DNA from: Ruegeria sp. HKCCD4315
GTDB taxonomy: Bacteria > Pseudomonadota > Alphaproteobacteria > Rhodobacterales > Rhodobacteraceae
Assembly: GCF_013112245.1 (NCBI RefSeq)
Contig: NZ_WVRN01000002.1
Span: forward strand, 434,001 to 498,000
Length of the DNA stretch: 64,000 bases
Direction: 5' to 3'
Positions 26,222 to 35,639 of this stretch are shown here, piece after piece; position 1 is the first letter of the stretch; every line of letters begins with the position of its first letter. The notes beneath the pieces are model-generated. The model worked only from the letters and a program-made list of their open reading frames with translations, did not search any database and was not told where the DNA came from. Position numbers and translations under genes: made by a program.

Positions 26222-28213
26222 TTAACTCTCCAGTCCAAAGCGGATGCGGGCTTGACGGGCACCTGCATTGATAAGGCGGTCGGCAATGATGGCGATGAAC
26301 GCGATGGCCAAACCCGCGACCAGACCCCTGCCCGTATCTGCCTTGGTCAGGGCGATATAGACCTCTTGCCCCAGATCGCGCGTACCGACGAGTGCAGTGA
26401 TGACCAGCATCGACAGGGCCAACATGATGGTTTGGTTGATGCCCAGCAGAATCTCAGGCAGCGCCATGGGCAGGCGGATATGGCGCAGCAATTGCGTACG
26501 GGTGCAGCCGGAAACCAAACCGGCCTCAATCAGTTCCTCACTGACCGAGCGCACACCATGTGCCGCATAGCGCACGGCTGGGGCCAGCGCATAAAGGACG
26601 ATTGCGATCAGCGCAGTGAAATCTCCTACCCGGAACAACATCACAACGGGGATCAGATAAACAAAGCTGGGCAGGGTTTGCAGCGTGTCGATCAGCAGGT
26701 TGATCACCGCTCCGGCGCGTTTGTTCAACGCCGCCAGTACCCCGAGAGGCACCCCGATCAGCGTAGCAAGGATCACCGAGGCTCCGCACAGATAGACCGT
26801 CACCATCGCCTTGGACCACAGGCCCGACACAAGGATCAGAGAGGCCATTCCTCCACACAGCAGCGCCAGCCGCCAGCCGCCCGCGTGCCAGCCCAACAGG
26901 GTCAGCATTGCAATGGCCCACGGCCACGGGATGCCCAGCAGAACCGTCTTTATCGGGATCATGAACCACGTGAGGAAGAAGACCTTGATCGCCTCGAAAA
27001 CGTCGAAATAGTTGACGTTCAGATACTCGACGGTGTTATCCCAGAACGCGCCCGTGGTGATTGTCTGGCTGTCGGGATACTCCAACAGCAGCGGCGAGAA
27101 CTGACCCAGCACCCAGGTCACAACCAACAGGATCAACACCAAAACAGTCCGGCGATGGCGCGCAACCCACGAGCCCGGTTGTTCGTGATGCACCTGCCCC
27201 ATGCGTTCGGCAAATGCCTGGCTGAGACGATCGACAGCGATGGCCAATACTACAATGGCAATCCCGGCCTCGAACCCCGCGCCAATGTCCAGACGGCGCA
27301 GTGCAGCGAGCACGTCAAAGCCCAGCCCCCCAGCCCCGATCATCGACGCGATGATAACCATGTTCAACGTCAGCATGATCACCTGATTGACGCCCACCAT
27401 CAGGCTGTGGCTGGCCGATGGCACCAACACGCGCCACATCAACTGTCGCTGGGTCGTGCCAGCCATGCGACCGAAATCGAGGATCTCGGGGTCCACGCCC
27501 TTGAGCGCCAGCGTGGTGATCCGCACCATTGGCGGCGTGGCGTAGATAATCGTGGCAACCAAAGCCGAGATCGGACCAAAGCCAAACATGAACAGGATCG
27601 GCACCAGATAGGCAAAGATCGGAATCGTCTGCATCAGGTCCAGAATGGGCGAGATGATCTTTTCGAACAGCGGATGGCGATAGGCGAGGATACCCAATAG
27701 CAGCCCTCCGCCCGCTCCAATCGGCACCGCGATCAGGACCGAGGCCAGCGTCACCATCGCGCTTTCCCATTGCCCGAAGACAGCGAGATAGATGAAACAG
27801 GCCCCGACCAATGCGGCAAGTGCCCAGTCACGACAATATTGTCCCAAAGCGATGACAGCGGTGATCACAACGATCCAGCTGATCGCAGGCAGGATGACCT
27901 GCGCGTCATTGCCCTGACCGCTGACAAACCCGTCCGCCAATAAGGCAAGCACCAGATTATAAGGTTGTTCAATCATCCACGCGATGGCGCGGGTGACATC
28001 GGTGAACGAGACGGGCCCGATGGCAGCGTCCTCGATCAGCCACGTCATCGCCGAGGAAATATAGGTCTTGAACGGGATCACCCAGGCCGAGGGGAACTTG
28101 GTCAGCCAACGCGCATCCAGCGCTTTGCCCAGATCGCGGCCATAGTACCCAAGCACGATTGTGATCAGAACAAGGGCCAGAGCAATGGCCTGCGCCCGGT
28201 TCAACCGGATCAT
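26222..28213 (-). CDS. Double-length betaine ABC transporter permease (two fused ProW-type domains)
   Basis: The 663-residue protein contains two complete OpuAB/ProW-like permease modules in tandem. The first EAA-type loop is around residues 240-270 (GRMAGTTQRQLMWRVLVPSA), followed by NQVIMLTLNMVIIASMIG. The second is around 555-590 (SGCTRTQLLRHIRLPMALPE), followed by NQTIMLALSMLVITALVG. Single ProW proteins have roughly 280-350 residues, so one chain may supply both halves of the channel. It overlaps the ATPase gene by 4 bp (ATGA). Substrates are likely betaines, choline or dimethylglycine. Confidence 0.9.
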   Translation of the reverse strand: MIRLNRAQAIALALVLITIVLGYYGRDLGKALDARWLTKFPSAWVIPFKTYISSAMTWLIEDAAIGPVSFTDVTRAIAWMIEQPYNLVLALLADGFVSGQGNDAQVILPAISWIVVITAVIALGQYCRDWALAALVGACFIYLAVFGQWESAMVTLASVLIAVPIGAGGGLLLGILAYRHPLFEKIISPILDLMQTIPIFAYLVPILFMFGFGPISALVATIIYATPPMVRITTLALKGVDPEILDFGRMAGTTQRQLMWRVLVPSASHSLMVGVNQVIMLTLNMVIIASMIGAGGLGFDVLAALRRLDIGAGFEAGIAIVVLAIAVDRLSQAFAERMGQVHHEQPGSWVARHRRTVLVLILLVVTWVLGQFSPLLLEYPDSQTITTGAFWDNTVEYLNVNYFDVFEAIKVFFLTWFMIPIKTVLLGIPWPWAIAMLTLLGWHAGGWRLALLCGGMASLILVSGLWSKAMVTVYLCGASVILATLIGVPLGVLAALNKRAGAVINLLIDTLQTLPSFVYLIPVVMLFRVGDFTALIAIVLYALAPAVRYAAHGVRSVSEELIEAGLVSGCTRTQLLRHIRLPMALPEILLGINQTIMLALSMLVITALVGTRDLGQEVYIALTKADTGRGLVAGLAIAFIAIIADRLINAGARQARIRFGLES

Positions 28214-29232
28214 GCCGCATCTCCGTCGCCGAATAGTACATGCGCAACAGCTTTGCGATCAATCGCTCCCACGGGTTGCCCCTCCGCATCCACAACAGGG
28301 ATCGGCGCATCGGCGGCGATGATGCGTTCGGCCACGTCAGAAACGCGGGCAGATTGCGCAATTGGCTCTCCTTCACCTGCGGCGCCGGGGGTCATGACGC
28401 CGCCGACGGTCAGAACCTTCGAACGCGGGATATGTCTTGTGAACTCAGCCACATATTCCGTGGCAGGGTGCATCACCAGCTCTTCCGGAGTGGCGATCTG
28501 AATCACTTCGCCATCTTTCATGATGGCGATGCGGTCTGCCAGGCGGACAGCCTCTTCAAAGTCGTGCGTGATGAAGACGATGGTCTTGTGCAGGCGTTCC
28601 TGAAGCCGCAGAAACTCGTCCTGCATCTCGCGCCGGATCAGGGGGTCGAGGGCCGAAAACGGCTCATCCAGAAACCACAGATCGGGTTCGGTCACCAGCG
28701 AACGGGCGATACCCACACGCTGTTGCTGGCCGCCGGACAGCTCACGCGGATAGTAATCCTCGCGCCCTTTCAGACCAACCAGTTCCACCACTTCGCGAGC
28801 CTTCGTTTCGACCTCGGCTTTTGGTGTGGCCTGAATGGTCAGAGGGAACATCACATTCTGCAAGACGGTCAGATGTGGCAGCAATGCAAAATGCTGGAAC
28901 ACCATGCCGATCTTGTGGCGTCGAATTTCAATCAGTTCTTTGTCGTTTGCACGTAACAGATCAGCGTCGTCAAAAATGACCTCACCACCAGTGGGTTCAA
29001 TCAAGCGCGACAGGCAACGAACCAAAGTCGATTTCCCCGACCCGGACAGCCCCATAATGATAAAGATCTCGCCTTCCGCGATGTCGATATTGGCGTTGCG
29101 CACGGCCCCAATCAAACCTGCATCACGGATGTCATCCGCCGACGGGTTGGGGTTTTGCTTCAACAGCGCTTCAGCGTTTGGCCCGTATAGTTTCCAAACG
29201 TTGCGGCAGGACAGTTTCGTCTTGGGGGGCAT
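28210..29232 (-). CDS. proV: Betaine-type ABC transporter ATP-binding protein with CBS region
   Basis: The product has about 340 residues. It has the ProV N-terminal extension (VWKLYGPNAEALLKQNP), Walker A GLSGSGKST, signature LSGGQQQRVGIARSL, Walker B LWFLDEPFSALDP, and a C-terminal CBS-like region (ADAPIPVVDAEGQPVGAID). In ProV/OpuAA proteins the CBS part senses ionic strength. The ATG at 29232 is chosen over an in-frame TTG at 29256, which sits inside the T-run of the upstream hairpin. It energises the fused permease. Confidence 0.9.
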   Translation of the reverse strand: MPPKTKLSCRNVWKLYGPNAEALLKQNPNPSADDIRDAGLIGAVRNANIDIAEGEIFIIMGLSGSGKSTLVRCLSRLIEPTGGEVIFDDADLLRANDKELIEIRRHKIGMVFQHFALLPHLTVLQNVMFPLTIQATPKAEVETKAREVVELVGLKGREDYYPRELSGGQQQRVGIARSLVTEPDLWFLDEPFSALDPLIRREMQDEFLRLQERLHKTIVFITHDFEEAVRLADRIAIMKDGEVIQIATPEELVMHPATEYVAEFTRHIPRSKVLTVGGVMTPGAAGEGEPIAQSARVSDVAERIIAADAPIPVVDAEGQPVGAIDRKAVAHVLFGDGDAA

Positions 29233-29254
29233 CGGTGTGGTCCGGTAAGTTTGC

Positions 29255-29301
29255 AAAAAATGGCCAGAGCGGTCCGAGAGAGCGAAAGGGCCGCTCTGGC
29301 C
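29255..29301 (-). terminator. Terminator-like hairpin between proX and proV
   Basis: On the minus strand GGCCAGAGCGG and CCGCTCTGGCC form a perfect 11-bp stem, with an 18-nt loop, followed by A and six T residues. It starts 7 bp after the proX stop and ends before proV. It has all the parts of an intrinsic terminator. Since proV has no other obvious promoter, it probably causes partial termination so that binding protein exceeds ATPase and permease. Confidence 0.8.
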
Positions 29302-29307
29302 AGTGGA

Positions 29308-30243
29308 TTATTTTGAGATCCAACCCGACCAGCGGTCTTTGTTGGTCTCCATCCACTCTGAAACAACACTGTCAATTTCCACGCCGTCCAGATCGGCCTT
29401 GCCGACCATCGCGCTCATTTCGTCATTGTTGATGTTGTACGCCTCGATGATGTCATAAGCGCCGGGCCATTTTTCCTGCAAGCCGGACCAGGCGGCCTTC
29501 CAGATTGGCCCACGCGGTTTGCCGCAGTCATAAGCCATGTCGGGGTTCACACCAACCGAAGGGTCGCTATAGCATTCGGCCGAAAATGGCGGGAATTCTA
29601 CGAATTCACCCTCATACTTGGCCGGCGCCCAATGGGGTACGTAAACCCACAGAACGATCGGATCTTGCCGCTGATAGGCAGATTCAAGCTCGGCGAACAA
29701 AGCGGCATCGGTACCCGCATGTACCACCTCGAAATCCAGCTCCAGAGCTTCGACACGCTCTTCGTCGAAGCCGCCCCAGGTCACGGGTCCACCGACATAG
29801 CGGCCGCTTGGAGCGGTTTCAGCGGTCGAGAATTCTTCCGCGCAATCGCGCAGAGCTTCCCAATTCGGCAGCCCCGGGCAACGCTCTTTCATGTAGCTGG
29901 GATACCACCACTCTTCGATGGCCATCAGACCGGTTTCCCCGACATTCACAACATTGCCCGAAGCCGTCGCTTCGTCCAATGCCTCGCGGCCGGTTGTTTC
30001 CCAGATTTCCATCGCCAGATGCAGGTCGCCCGTTTTCAGGCCAGCGAATTGGGCAATGTAGTCAGCCTGAACGTATTCGACGTTGTAGCCCGCTTCTTCA
30101 AGGATCGAACCCATGATCTTGGTATTGATCAGCTGACCGGACCAGTCGTGCAGCGTAAGCTTGATCGGATCAGTGGATTCCACCGCCCAGGCTGACGTAG
30201 CAGCCGCAACGGCAAGTACCGAAAGTCCCAGTTTGCATTTCAT
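29308..30243 (-). CDS. proX: Betaine-type ABC transporter substrate-binding protein
   Basis: The 311-residue protein has a signal peptide (MKCKLGLSVLAVAAATSAWA) and an OpuAC/ProX body, with KLTLHDWSGQLINTKIMGSI and a Trp/Tyr-rich C-terminal part (VLWVYVPHWAPAKY). Aromatic residues usually form the quaternary-amine cage. The ATG at 30243 follows GGGAGATGG; the frame is open upstream but no signal peptide would result. It is first in the operon and divergent from the DeoR regulator. Confidence 0.9.
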   Translation of the reverse strand: MKCKLGLSVLAVAAATSAWAVESTDPIKLTLHDWSGQLINTKIMGSILEEAGYNVEYVQADYIAQFAGLKTGDLHLAMEIWETTGREALDEATASGNVVNVGETGLMAIEEWWYPSYMKERCPGLPNWEALRDCAEEFSTAETAPSGRYVGGPVTWGGFDEERVEALELDFEVVHAGTDAALFAELESAYQRQDPIVLWVYVPHWAPAKYEGEFVEFPPFSAECYSDPSVGVNPDMAYDCGKPRGPIWKAAWSGLQEKWPGAYDIIEAYNINNDEMSAMVGKADLDGVEIDSVVSEWMETNKDRWSGWISK

Positions 30244-30458
30244 AACACCATCTCCCTGTCGTGAATTTTTTGATGAATCGGTGGCATTGAAGACAGACCA
30301 ACACACTGTGGGGTTTTGTGTCAATAAAAACCAAGTAAAGCCACATATTTTTAATTCTGAGCTCAAATATTCTACTATGTTTTGGCGTAATGTTGCTTTC
30401 TGTGGGTGTTGTGGTATCCCTAAACTACCCGTATGACGGGACTATCAGAGCGAAAAAC

Positions 30459-31232
30459 ATGAACCTTAAAACCACCAACCAACGAGAAGAAGAGATTCTG
30501 CGCGCGCTGTTTCGCACAGGCGGATCCTGTCGCGTAAGCATCCTGGCGAATGAGCTGGGCGTTACGCTGGAGACCATTCGGCGCAATGTACGCAATCTAG
30601 AAGAACGCGGCATTGTGCGTAAGGTTCATGGTGGCGTCCATCTGTTGGAGGACATCCTGGAGCCGTCGCTGGAAAGTCGGCTAGACAAAAAGGTTGATGC
30701 AAAAGAAAAGCTGGCCAAAGCAGTGGCCGAAGTCATCAGCGACGGAGACTCGGTCTTTCTGGATATTGGCTCGACAACAGCTTATGTGGCGCAGGCTCTG
30801 TGTGACCATAACAACCTGTTTGTGGTGACGAATTCGGTTTTTGTTGCCCAGACTCTGGCGTCCCGGAACAATAACCGGGTGTTTATGGCAGGCGGTGAAC
30901 TGCGCCCCCATGACGGCGGCGCGTTTGGCGTTGAGGCACAGGACCTAATCAAACGTCTGAACGTCCGGTTTGCTGTTCTGTCGGTTGGGGCGGTCAATGC
31001 CGAGTCCGGCTTTATGCTGCATGACCTGCAGGAGGCCAACCTGGCGCGTATCGCCGCTCAGAATGCCCAGGTTCGCATCGTTGTCGCTGACGGAGAAAAG
31101 CTGGGTAAGCGCGCGCCGGTCACTTTGGACTCTGCCAGACAGATCAATCTGTTCTTTACGGACACCCGTCCGTCAGAGGATATCCGCCAGATGTTGTCTG
31201 CAAACGAAATTGATCTTGTTGTCGCCGAATAG
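30459..31232 (+). CDS. DeoR/GlpR-family transcriptional regulator
   Basis: The 257-residue protein starts with a DeoR helix-turn-helix (LANELGVTLETIRRNVRNLE) followed by VRKVHGG. It ends with the DeoR sensor domain (VFLDIGSTTAYVAQAL, FMAGGELRPHDGG). Such regulators normally sense phosphorylated metabolites. It is divergent from proX across 215 bp of AT-rich sequence (30244-30458), so the betaine operon is the likely target. A kinase in that operon could supply a phosphorylated ligand (inference). The start at 30459 puts the DNA-binding helix near the N-terminus. Confidence 0.87.
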   Translation: MNLKTTNQREEEILRALFRTGGSCRVSILANELGVTLETIRRNVRNLEERGIVRKVHGGVHLLEDILEPSLESRLDKKVDAKEKLAKAVAEVISDGDSVFLDIGSTTAYVAQALCDHNNLFVVTNSVFVAQTLASRNNNRVFMAGGELRPHDGGAFGVEAQDLIKRLNVRFAVLSVGAVNAESGFMLHDLQEANLARIAAQNAQVRIVVADGEKLGKRAPVTLDSARQINLFFTDTRPSEDIRQMLSANEIDLVVAE

Positions 31233-31236
31233 GTGC

Positions 31237-31992
31237 CTATAGCTTTTGAGCGACAATCCAGATCGGGTGATATGTCAAAGACACCCCGTTGGCCGTTCCA
31301 AAATTTCGCACATAGTCTTCTTCAAACCGGGCCAGAGTGGACTTGGTCCATGTCCCTTTTGCACGCCCATTCACCCCGGTTCTGCGCAGATATTTTAAAA
31401 CGTCCCTTGGTGTTTTGAAGAAAGATGGCCGTATGCATTCTCCAGCGGCCAGAACCTGCATCGACCCTTCGACAGCTGCGACTAATGAACGGGCTTCGCA
31501 AAGGCCGGGTGCGTGTGCAGTTGAACCGATGCGGGACAACTCTTGATATTGCTGCGGTCCAAATCCTGAAATGGCCAACCAACCACCGGGGGCCAAGGCA
31601 TCGACGGCCTGCTGCAACAATCGGGCCGGGTTTTCCATCCACTGGATCATCGAGGCCGAAGCGACCAGATCAATCTGATCGGGCCATTTTACCGAGCGCA
31701 CGTCGCCTGAGATAAATGCTGCTGCTTCGGCCTCTGCCGTCACTTGGGCTTGTGGCGCGATGTCGTTCACGATGAAATCGGGAAGATCGAAGTTTTGCCG
31801 CAGCATTCTGGTCAGGTGCCCGGTACCACATCCCATTTCAAACGTTGTGTGAAACTGAGCCGGAGCACCGACACGGCAGAGTTCAGAAACCAGTTTTTCC
31901 GCGACCCAAGCCTGTTGACTGGCTGTGTCGTGATAGGTTTCGAAGCTTCTGCTGAAGCTTCGTTGCACCTTATCCGCCAATTGCAAGGTCAT
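31237..31992 (-). CDS. bioC: Malonyl-ACP O-methyltransferase
   Basis: The 251-residue SAM-dependent methyltransferase starts MTLQLADKVQRSFSRSFETY, the BioC pattern. Motif I is FEMGCGTGHLTRML. BioC methylates malonyl-ACP, which masks the carboxylate so that fatty-acid synthase can build the pimeloyl chain of biotin. The ATG at 31992 overlaps the bioG stop (ATGA); a second ATG 9 bp upstream is less likely. It is the last gene of the bio operon. Confidence 0.9.
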   Translation of the reverse strand: MTLQLADKVQRSFSRSFETYHDTASQQAWVAEKLVSELCRVGAPAQFHTTFEMGCGTGHLTRMLRQNFDLPDFIVNDIAPQAQVTAEAEAAAFISGDVRSVKWPDQIDLVASASMIQWMENPARLLQQAVDALAPGGWLAISGFGPQQYQELSRIGSTAHAPGLCEARSLVAAVEGSMQVLAAGECIRPSFFKTPRDVLKYLRRTGVNGRAKGTWTKSTLARFEEDYVRNFGTANGVSLTYHPIWIVAQKL

Positions 31993-32609
31993 GACAGCCA
32001 CTCCGCCCAGGTCTGACCCGATTGGAAAGGCACATGGGGCCCGGCGATAGATCTGACATCGCCGGACGAATGAGCCCAGGCCGCCTTTTGCGCCTTCGTC
32101 GGAATGACGCGGTCACGCTCGGGTATCCACACCAGATCAAACCCAGGGTCCGATGCCGGTCCGCGTTGAATCACCGAATGCAGCTCTTTTTGTGCGGTGG
32201 ATATGTCCAGTTCCGGAGCGTCGCCGCGCAAGCCAGCGCGGCGGCAAAATTTGGCAAAGCTGGAGGTCGTAAGCTGATCCGCCGTAGCCCGGATCATGTC
32301 AGGCGCTATTCCGCGGTCAAGACAAGACGGGTGCAATGTGCCGCTGACCGCAACTAGCCGGTCGGGACGAAACGAAGTGTTGGCCAACCAATGCGCAGCG
32401 GATGCGACGCCAAAGGAAAACGCGAGCATGTCGACACGGTCAAACCCTGTCAAATCAGGCAAGGAATCATCAAGCCGGGTATAGTCATCAATCAGCAAAA
32501 CAGACGCGTCACCGGTCAGACCCTGGAACGGTGCAGCACCAAGCGCCCAACCCCCGAACACAAGGATCAGAGCGCCGTCGTCTGATTGCTCCAGCCACCT
32601 GTGCTTCAT
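31989..32609 (-). CDS. bioG: Pimeloyl-ACP methyl ester esterase, BioG type (DUF452)
   Basis: The 206-residue protein matches the BioG/DUF452 esterase family: LILVFGGWALGAAPF near the N-terminus and the nucleophile elbow MLAFSFGVAS with S65. BioG cleaves the methyl ester of pimeloyl-ACP made by the BioC route. It replaces BioH and is often adjacent to bioC, as here. It overlaps bioA and bioC by 4 bp each. Sequence divergence in this family makes the symbol slightly less certain than for its neighbours. Confidence 0.85.
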   Translation of the reverse strand: MKHRWLEQSDDGALILVFGGWALGAAPFQGLTGDASVLLIDDYTRLDDSLPDLTGFDRVDMLAFSFGVASAAHWLANTSFRPDRLVAVSGTLHPSCLDRGIAPDMIRATADQLTTSSFAKFCRRAGLRGDAPELDISTAQKELHSVIQRGPASDPGFDLVWIPERDRVIPTKAQKAAWAHSSGDVRSIAGPHVPFQSGQTWAEWLS

Positions 32610-33892
32610 CCCTGCCCCCCGGCCAGCGCGACCATTGCACTCGTGACCTGGCTGAGCTCATCAGGAGAGATGACGTAAGGGGGCATACAGTAGATGTTGC
32701 GCGCGAAGGGGCGTAGCCACACTCCGGTCTTTGGGGCCAGCCGATGGGCAACAGAAGGATCAACCGTATCCTTCATTTCGATGACGCCGATGGCACCAAG
32801 GACTCTGACATCCGCTACGCCGGGCAAATTGCGGGCTGGCTCCAGTTCGGCGCGCATCTGGGCCTCGATATCAGACACCTGGCGCTCCCAATTTCCCTCG
32901 GCCAGTAGACCGAGGCTGGCCGATCCCGCAACACAGGCCAGAGGGTTGGCCATATAAGTCGGGCCGTGCATGAACACGCCCGCTTCGCTGTTGCCGATGC
33001 CATAAGCCACCTGCTCGCTGGTAACCGTTGCCGCGAACGAGATATGTCCACCGGTCAGCGCTTTGCCCAAGCACAGAATATCGGGTTTGACGTCAGCGTG
33101 ATCGATGACGAACAACTTGCCGGTACGGCCAAAGCCGGTTGCAATCTCATCGAAGATAATCAGCACGTCATGGGCGTCGCACAAAGCGCGGGCCGCGCGC
33201 AGCCATTGAGGGTGATAGAAATACATGCCACCTGTGCCTTGAACCACAGGCTCAAGGATCAGGGCCGCCAATTGGTCGCCTTTTTCGGCAAGCAACCGTT
33301 CCAGCGGCTCCAACCCGTTCTGCGCAGAATCTGCGGGCCATTCGTCACCCAGCCGCACATGAGGGCGCGGCAGGAAGTGCTGGATCGACAAAGCCCCGCG
33401 GAACAACCCGTGCATACCAGTGACCGGGTCGCAGACGCTCATCGCCTTCCAGGTATCGCCGTGATAGCCGCCCCGAATGGTGGCGAACTCGAATTTACCG
33501 GTGCGGCCATGGGCCATTTGGTATTGCACCGCCATCTTCATCGACACTTCGACCGAGACCGAGCCACTGTCACAGTAGAAAATGCGGTCCAGTCCCTCGG
33601 GCAGCATGTCGACCATCCTGCGCCCCAGATCTACGGCCGGTTGGTGTGTCAGCCCCCCAAACATCACATGGGGCATCTTCTCCAGCTGTTTCTGCATCGC
33701 AGATGTGATCGCAGGGTGTTTGTGGCCGTGGATTGCACACCACCACGAGGACATGGCGTCGATCATCTTCACGCCGTCTTCCCGGTACAGATAAACGCCC
33801 TCGGCCCGGTCGATCAGGTGCATCGCGCCGGGGTTGGCCACGTTGGTGTAAGGGTGCCACAGGTGTCGGGCGTCAAACTCGAGCGGGGTCAC
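32606..33892 (-). CDS. bioA: Adenosylmethionine-8-amino-7-oxononanoate aminotransferase
   Basis: The 428-residue class III aminotransferase starts LEFDARHLWHPYTNVANP, which is typical of BioA. The PLP region has LIIFDEIATGFGRTGKLF and the lysine in CLGKALTGGHISFAATV. It converts KAPA to DAPA with SAM as amino donor. The start codon is GTG at 33892 and forms a GTGA overlap with bioD. Confidence 0.95.
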   Translation of the reverse strand: MTPLEFDARHLWHPYTNVANPGAMHLIDRAEGVYLYREDGVKMIDAMSSWWCAIHGHKHPAITSAMQKQLEKMPHVMFGGLTHQPAVDLGRRMVDMLPEGLDRIFYCDSGSVSVEVSMKMAVQYQMAHGRTGKFEFATIRGGYHGDTWKAMSVCDPVTGMHGLFRGALSIQHFLPRPHVRLGDEWPADSAQNGLEPLERLLAEKGDQLAALILEPVVQGTGGMYFYHPQWLRAARALCDAHDVLIIFDEIATGFGRTGKLFVIDHADVKPDILCLGKALTGGHISFAATVTSEQVAYGIGNSEAGVFMHGPTYMANPLACVAGSASLGLLAEGNWERQVSDIEAQMRAELEPARNLPGVADVRVLGAIGVIEMKDTVDPSVAHRLAPKTGVWLRPFARNIYCMPPYVISPDELSQVTSAMVALAGGQG

Positions 33893-34509
33893 AGGAACCT
33901 CCGAATGGTGGCAACGTCTATCGCTGAAAAGGCATCTGCCAGGCTTTGCTGTGTCAAATCGCCGAGCATCGGAAGCCGCCCAAGGTGACGAACATTACTC
34001 ATCTCAACGATAGTTTGTTCAACATCCGGCTCAGCCTCACCGACAAAGGCAACACCCACGACCTCACATCCCCTGACACGCAGGGCCATTAAGGACAATG
34101 TGGTGTGGTTAATCGTTCCCAGCGCCGTGCGTGCGACCAAAACCACCGGAGCCCGCCATTGCGCGATCAGGTCCAGGTAATAGCTTTTACGATTCAGCGG
34201 CACCATCAGGCCCCCTGCCCCCTCAACGACCAGCGGCCCGTCAACCTGCGGCACAGCAAGGCGTGAGAGATCAATTTCGACGCCCATGTCTTCGGCAGAC
34301 AGATGGGGTGATGCAGGCAAGTTCAGGCGATACGCCTCAGGCAGCACTTCGGCGCCCGACAATTTTAGAACGGTTTCTGTGTCCGTCGCACCTTCCAGGC
34401 CCGACTGAACGGGTTTCCAATACCGGGCATTCAGAGCCGCCGCCAGACCAGCGGAAAAAACGGTTTTCCCGACGCCTGTGTCGGTTCCGGCAACGATCAG
34501 CGCGCTCAT
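33889..34509 (-). CDS. bioD: Dethiobiotin synthetase
   Basis: The 206-residue ATP-dependent carboxylase has the P-loop GTDTGVGKTVFSAGLAAALN and the GPLVVEGAGGLMVPL segment of BioD. It closes the ureido ring of dethiobiotin from DAPA and CO2. It lies between bioF and bioA with 4-bp overlaps at both ends. Confidence 0.95.
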   Translation of the reverse strand: MSALIVAGTDTGVGKTVFSAGLAAALNARYWKPVQSGLEGATDTETVLKLSGAEVLPEAYRLNLPASPHLSAEDMGVEIDLSRLAVPQVDGPLVVEGAGGLMVPLNRKSYYLDLIAQWRAPVVLVARTALGTINHTTLSLMALRVRGCEVVGVAFVGEAEPDVEQTIVEMSNVRHLGRLPMLGDLTQQSLADAFSAIDVATIRRFL

Positions 34510-35639
34510 GCGGCCTCCGATTGATAGCTGGCGATAGTTTCAAACAATGCCGAGATGTCTTCGTGGGCGATATTTCCGGTGATCGACACACGCAGTCTGG
34601 ACGTTCCCTTGGGAACGGTGGGGGGGCGAATGCCGCGAATGTCAAAGCCCTGCTGCTGCAAGCCAGAGGCCGTCGCCATCGTTCTGGCCTCGTCCCCCAA
34701 AATAACCGGGATGATCTGGCTGGTGAGCGCCGAATCCGGCAATCCCGCTTCCCGGGCTACATCATGCGCATGGCCAACGCGTTCACGTGCAGCAGCAACC
34801 AAACGATCATTGGCAGCCAACTCTTGCAGAGTGGCCCGCACAAGAGCAGCGTTTAAAGGTGAGGGCGCGGTTGCGAAGATAAAAGGTCGTGCCCGGTTGA
34901 TCAGCGTTTCAATCATCACACGCGGACCACAGATCAGACCGCCCGCAACGCCCAGACCCTTACCGCAGGTGTGCAGGGTCAGCAGATCCGCATTCAGGTC
35001 ATGCGCCAAACCTTTGCCGTTTAGGCCGAAAATACCAGTAGCGTGCGCTTCATCCACGACGAGAACGGCGCCGGACTCACGGGCCAGGGACGAAAGGTCC
35101 TCCAGCGGAGCAAGATCACCTTCCATGGAATACACGCTTTCCACAGCAATCCAGATGTGGCCCGCACCACCCGTTGCCCGCCACTCGGCGAAAACATTGC
35201 GCGCATCTTCTAAGTCATTGTGGCGGAAGGCACGTAGATCCGCGCGGCTGGCACGCATCCCTTCATGGGCACTGGCATGAACCAAAGCGTCATAAAGCAC
35301 CAGATCTCCAGCTGCCGGCAGGGCGGAAAAGATCGCCTGATTGGCCTGAAACCCTCCGCCCATGAAAAGCGCGGCTTCAGATCCAAAGAACGCGGCAGCT
35401 TCCTGTTCCAGCGCCTCATGTTCAGGGTGATTGCCCCGCAGCAGGCGCGAGCCTCCGGACCCAACCGGCACACCGCGCGCCAAGGCGGCCTGCGCTGCAT
35501 CTTGTAGCAGTTTTGACCCCGCCAAACCCAGATAATCGTTCGACGCAAAATCCAAACCCTGCGCAGGGATCAAAGCCCGGCGGCGGTGCCGGGCTTCAAG
35601 TGCATCAAGCATGGATTCCAGCCGATCGACTGCTTTCAT
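34506..35639 (-). CDS. bioF: 8-amino-7-oxononanoate synthase
   Basis: The 377-residue alpha-oxoamine synthase has [10 protein letters not shown] near residue 31, [28 protein letters not shown] near 194 and the PLP lysine K227 in [13 protein letters not shown]. It condenses pimeloyl-ACP with alanine to give KAPA. It is second in the operon, coupled by ATGA overlaps to bioB and bioD. Confidence 0.95.
   Translation of the reverse strand: MKAVDRLESMLDALEARHRRRALIPAQGLDFASNDYLGLAGSKLLQDAAQAALARGVPVGSGGSRLLRGNHPEHEALEQEAAAFFGSEAALFMGGGFQANQAIFSALPAAGDLVLYDALVHASAHEGMRASRADLRAFRHNDLEDARNVFAEWRATGGAGHIWIAVESVYSMEGDLAPLEDLSSLARESGAVLVVDEAHATGIFGLNGKGLAHDLNADLLTLHTCGKGLGVAGGLICGPRVMIETLINRARPFIFATAPSPLNAALVRATLQELAANDRLVAAARERVGHAHDVAREAGLPDSALTSQIIPVILGDEARTMATASGLQQQGFDIRGIRPPTVPKGTSRLRVSITGNIAHEDISALFETIASYQSEAA

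Noticed and set aside
26129-27700. Long plus-strand open frame of 523 codons opposite the double permease gene
   Set aside because: It is rich in Gln, His and Arg, has no recognisable domain and no ribosome-binding site. It is the complement of a well-supported permease gene.
32966-33988. Plus-strand open frame of 340 codons opposite bioA
   Set aside because: Shadow of bioA, with His/Arg-rich composition and no motif.
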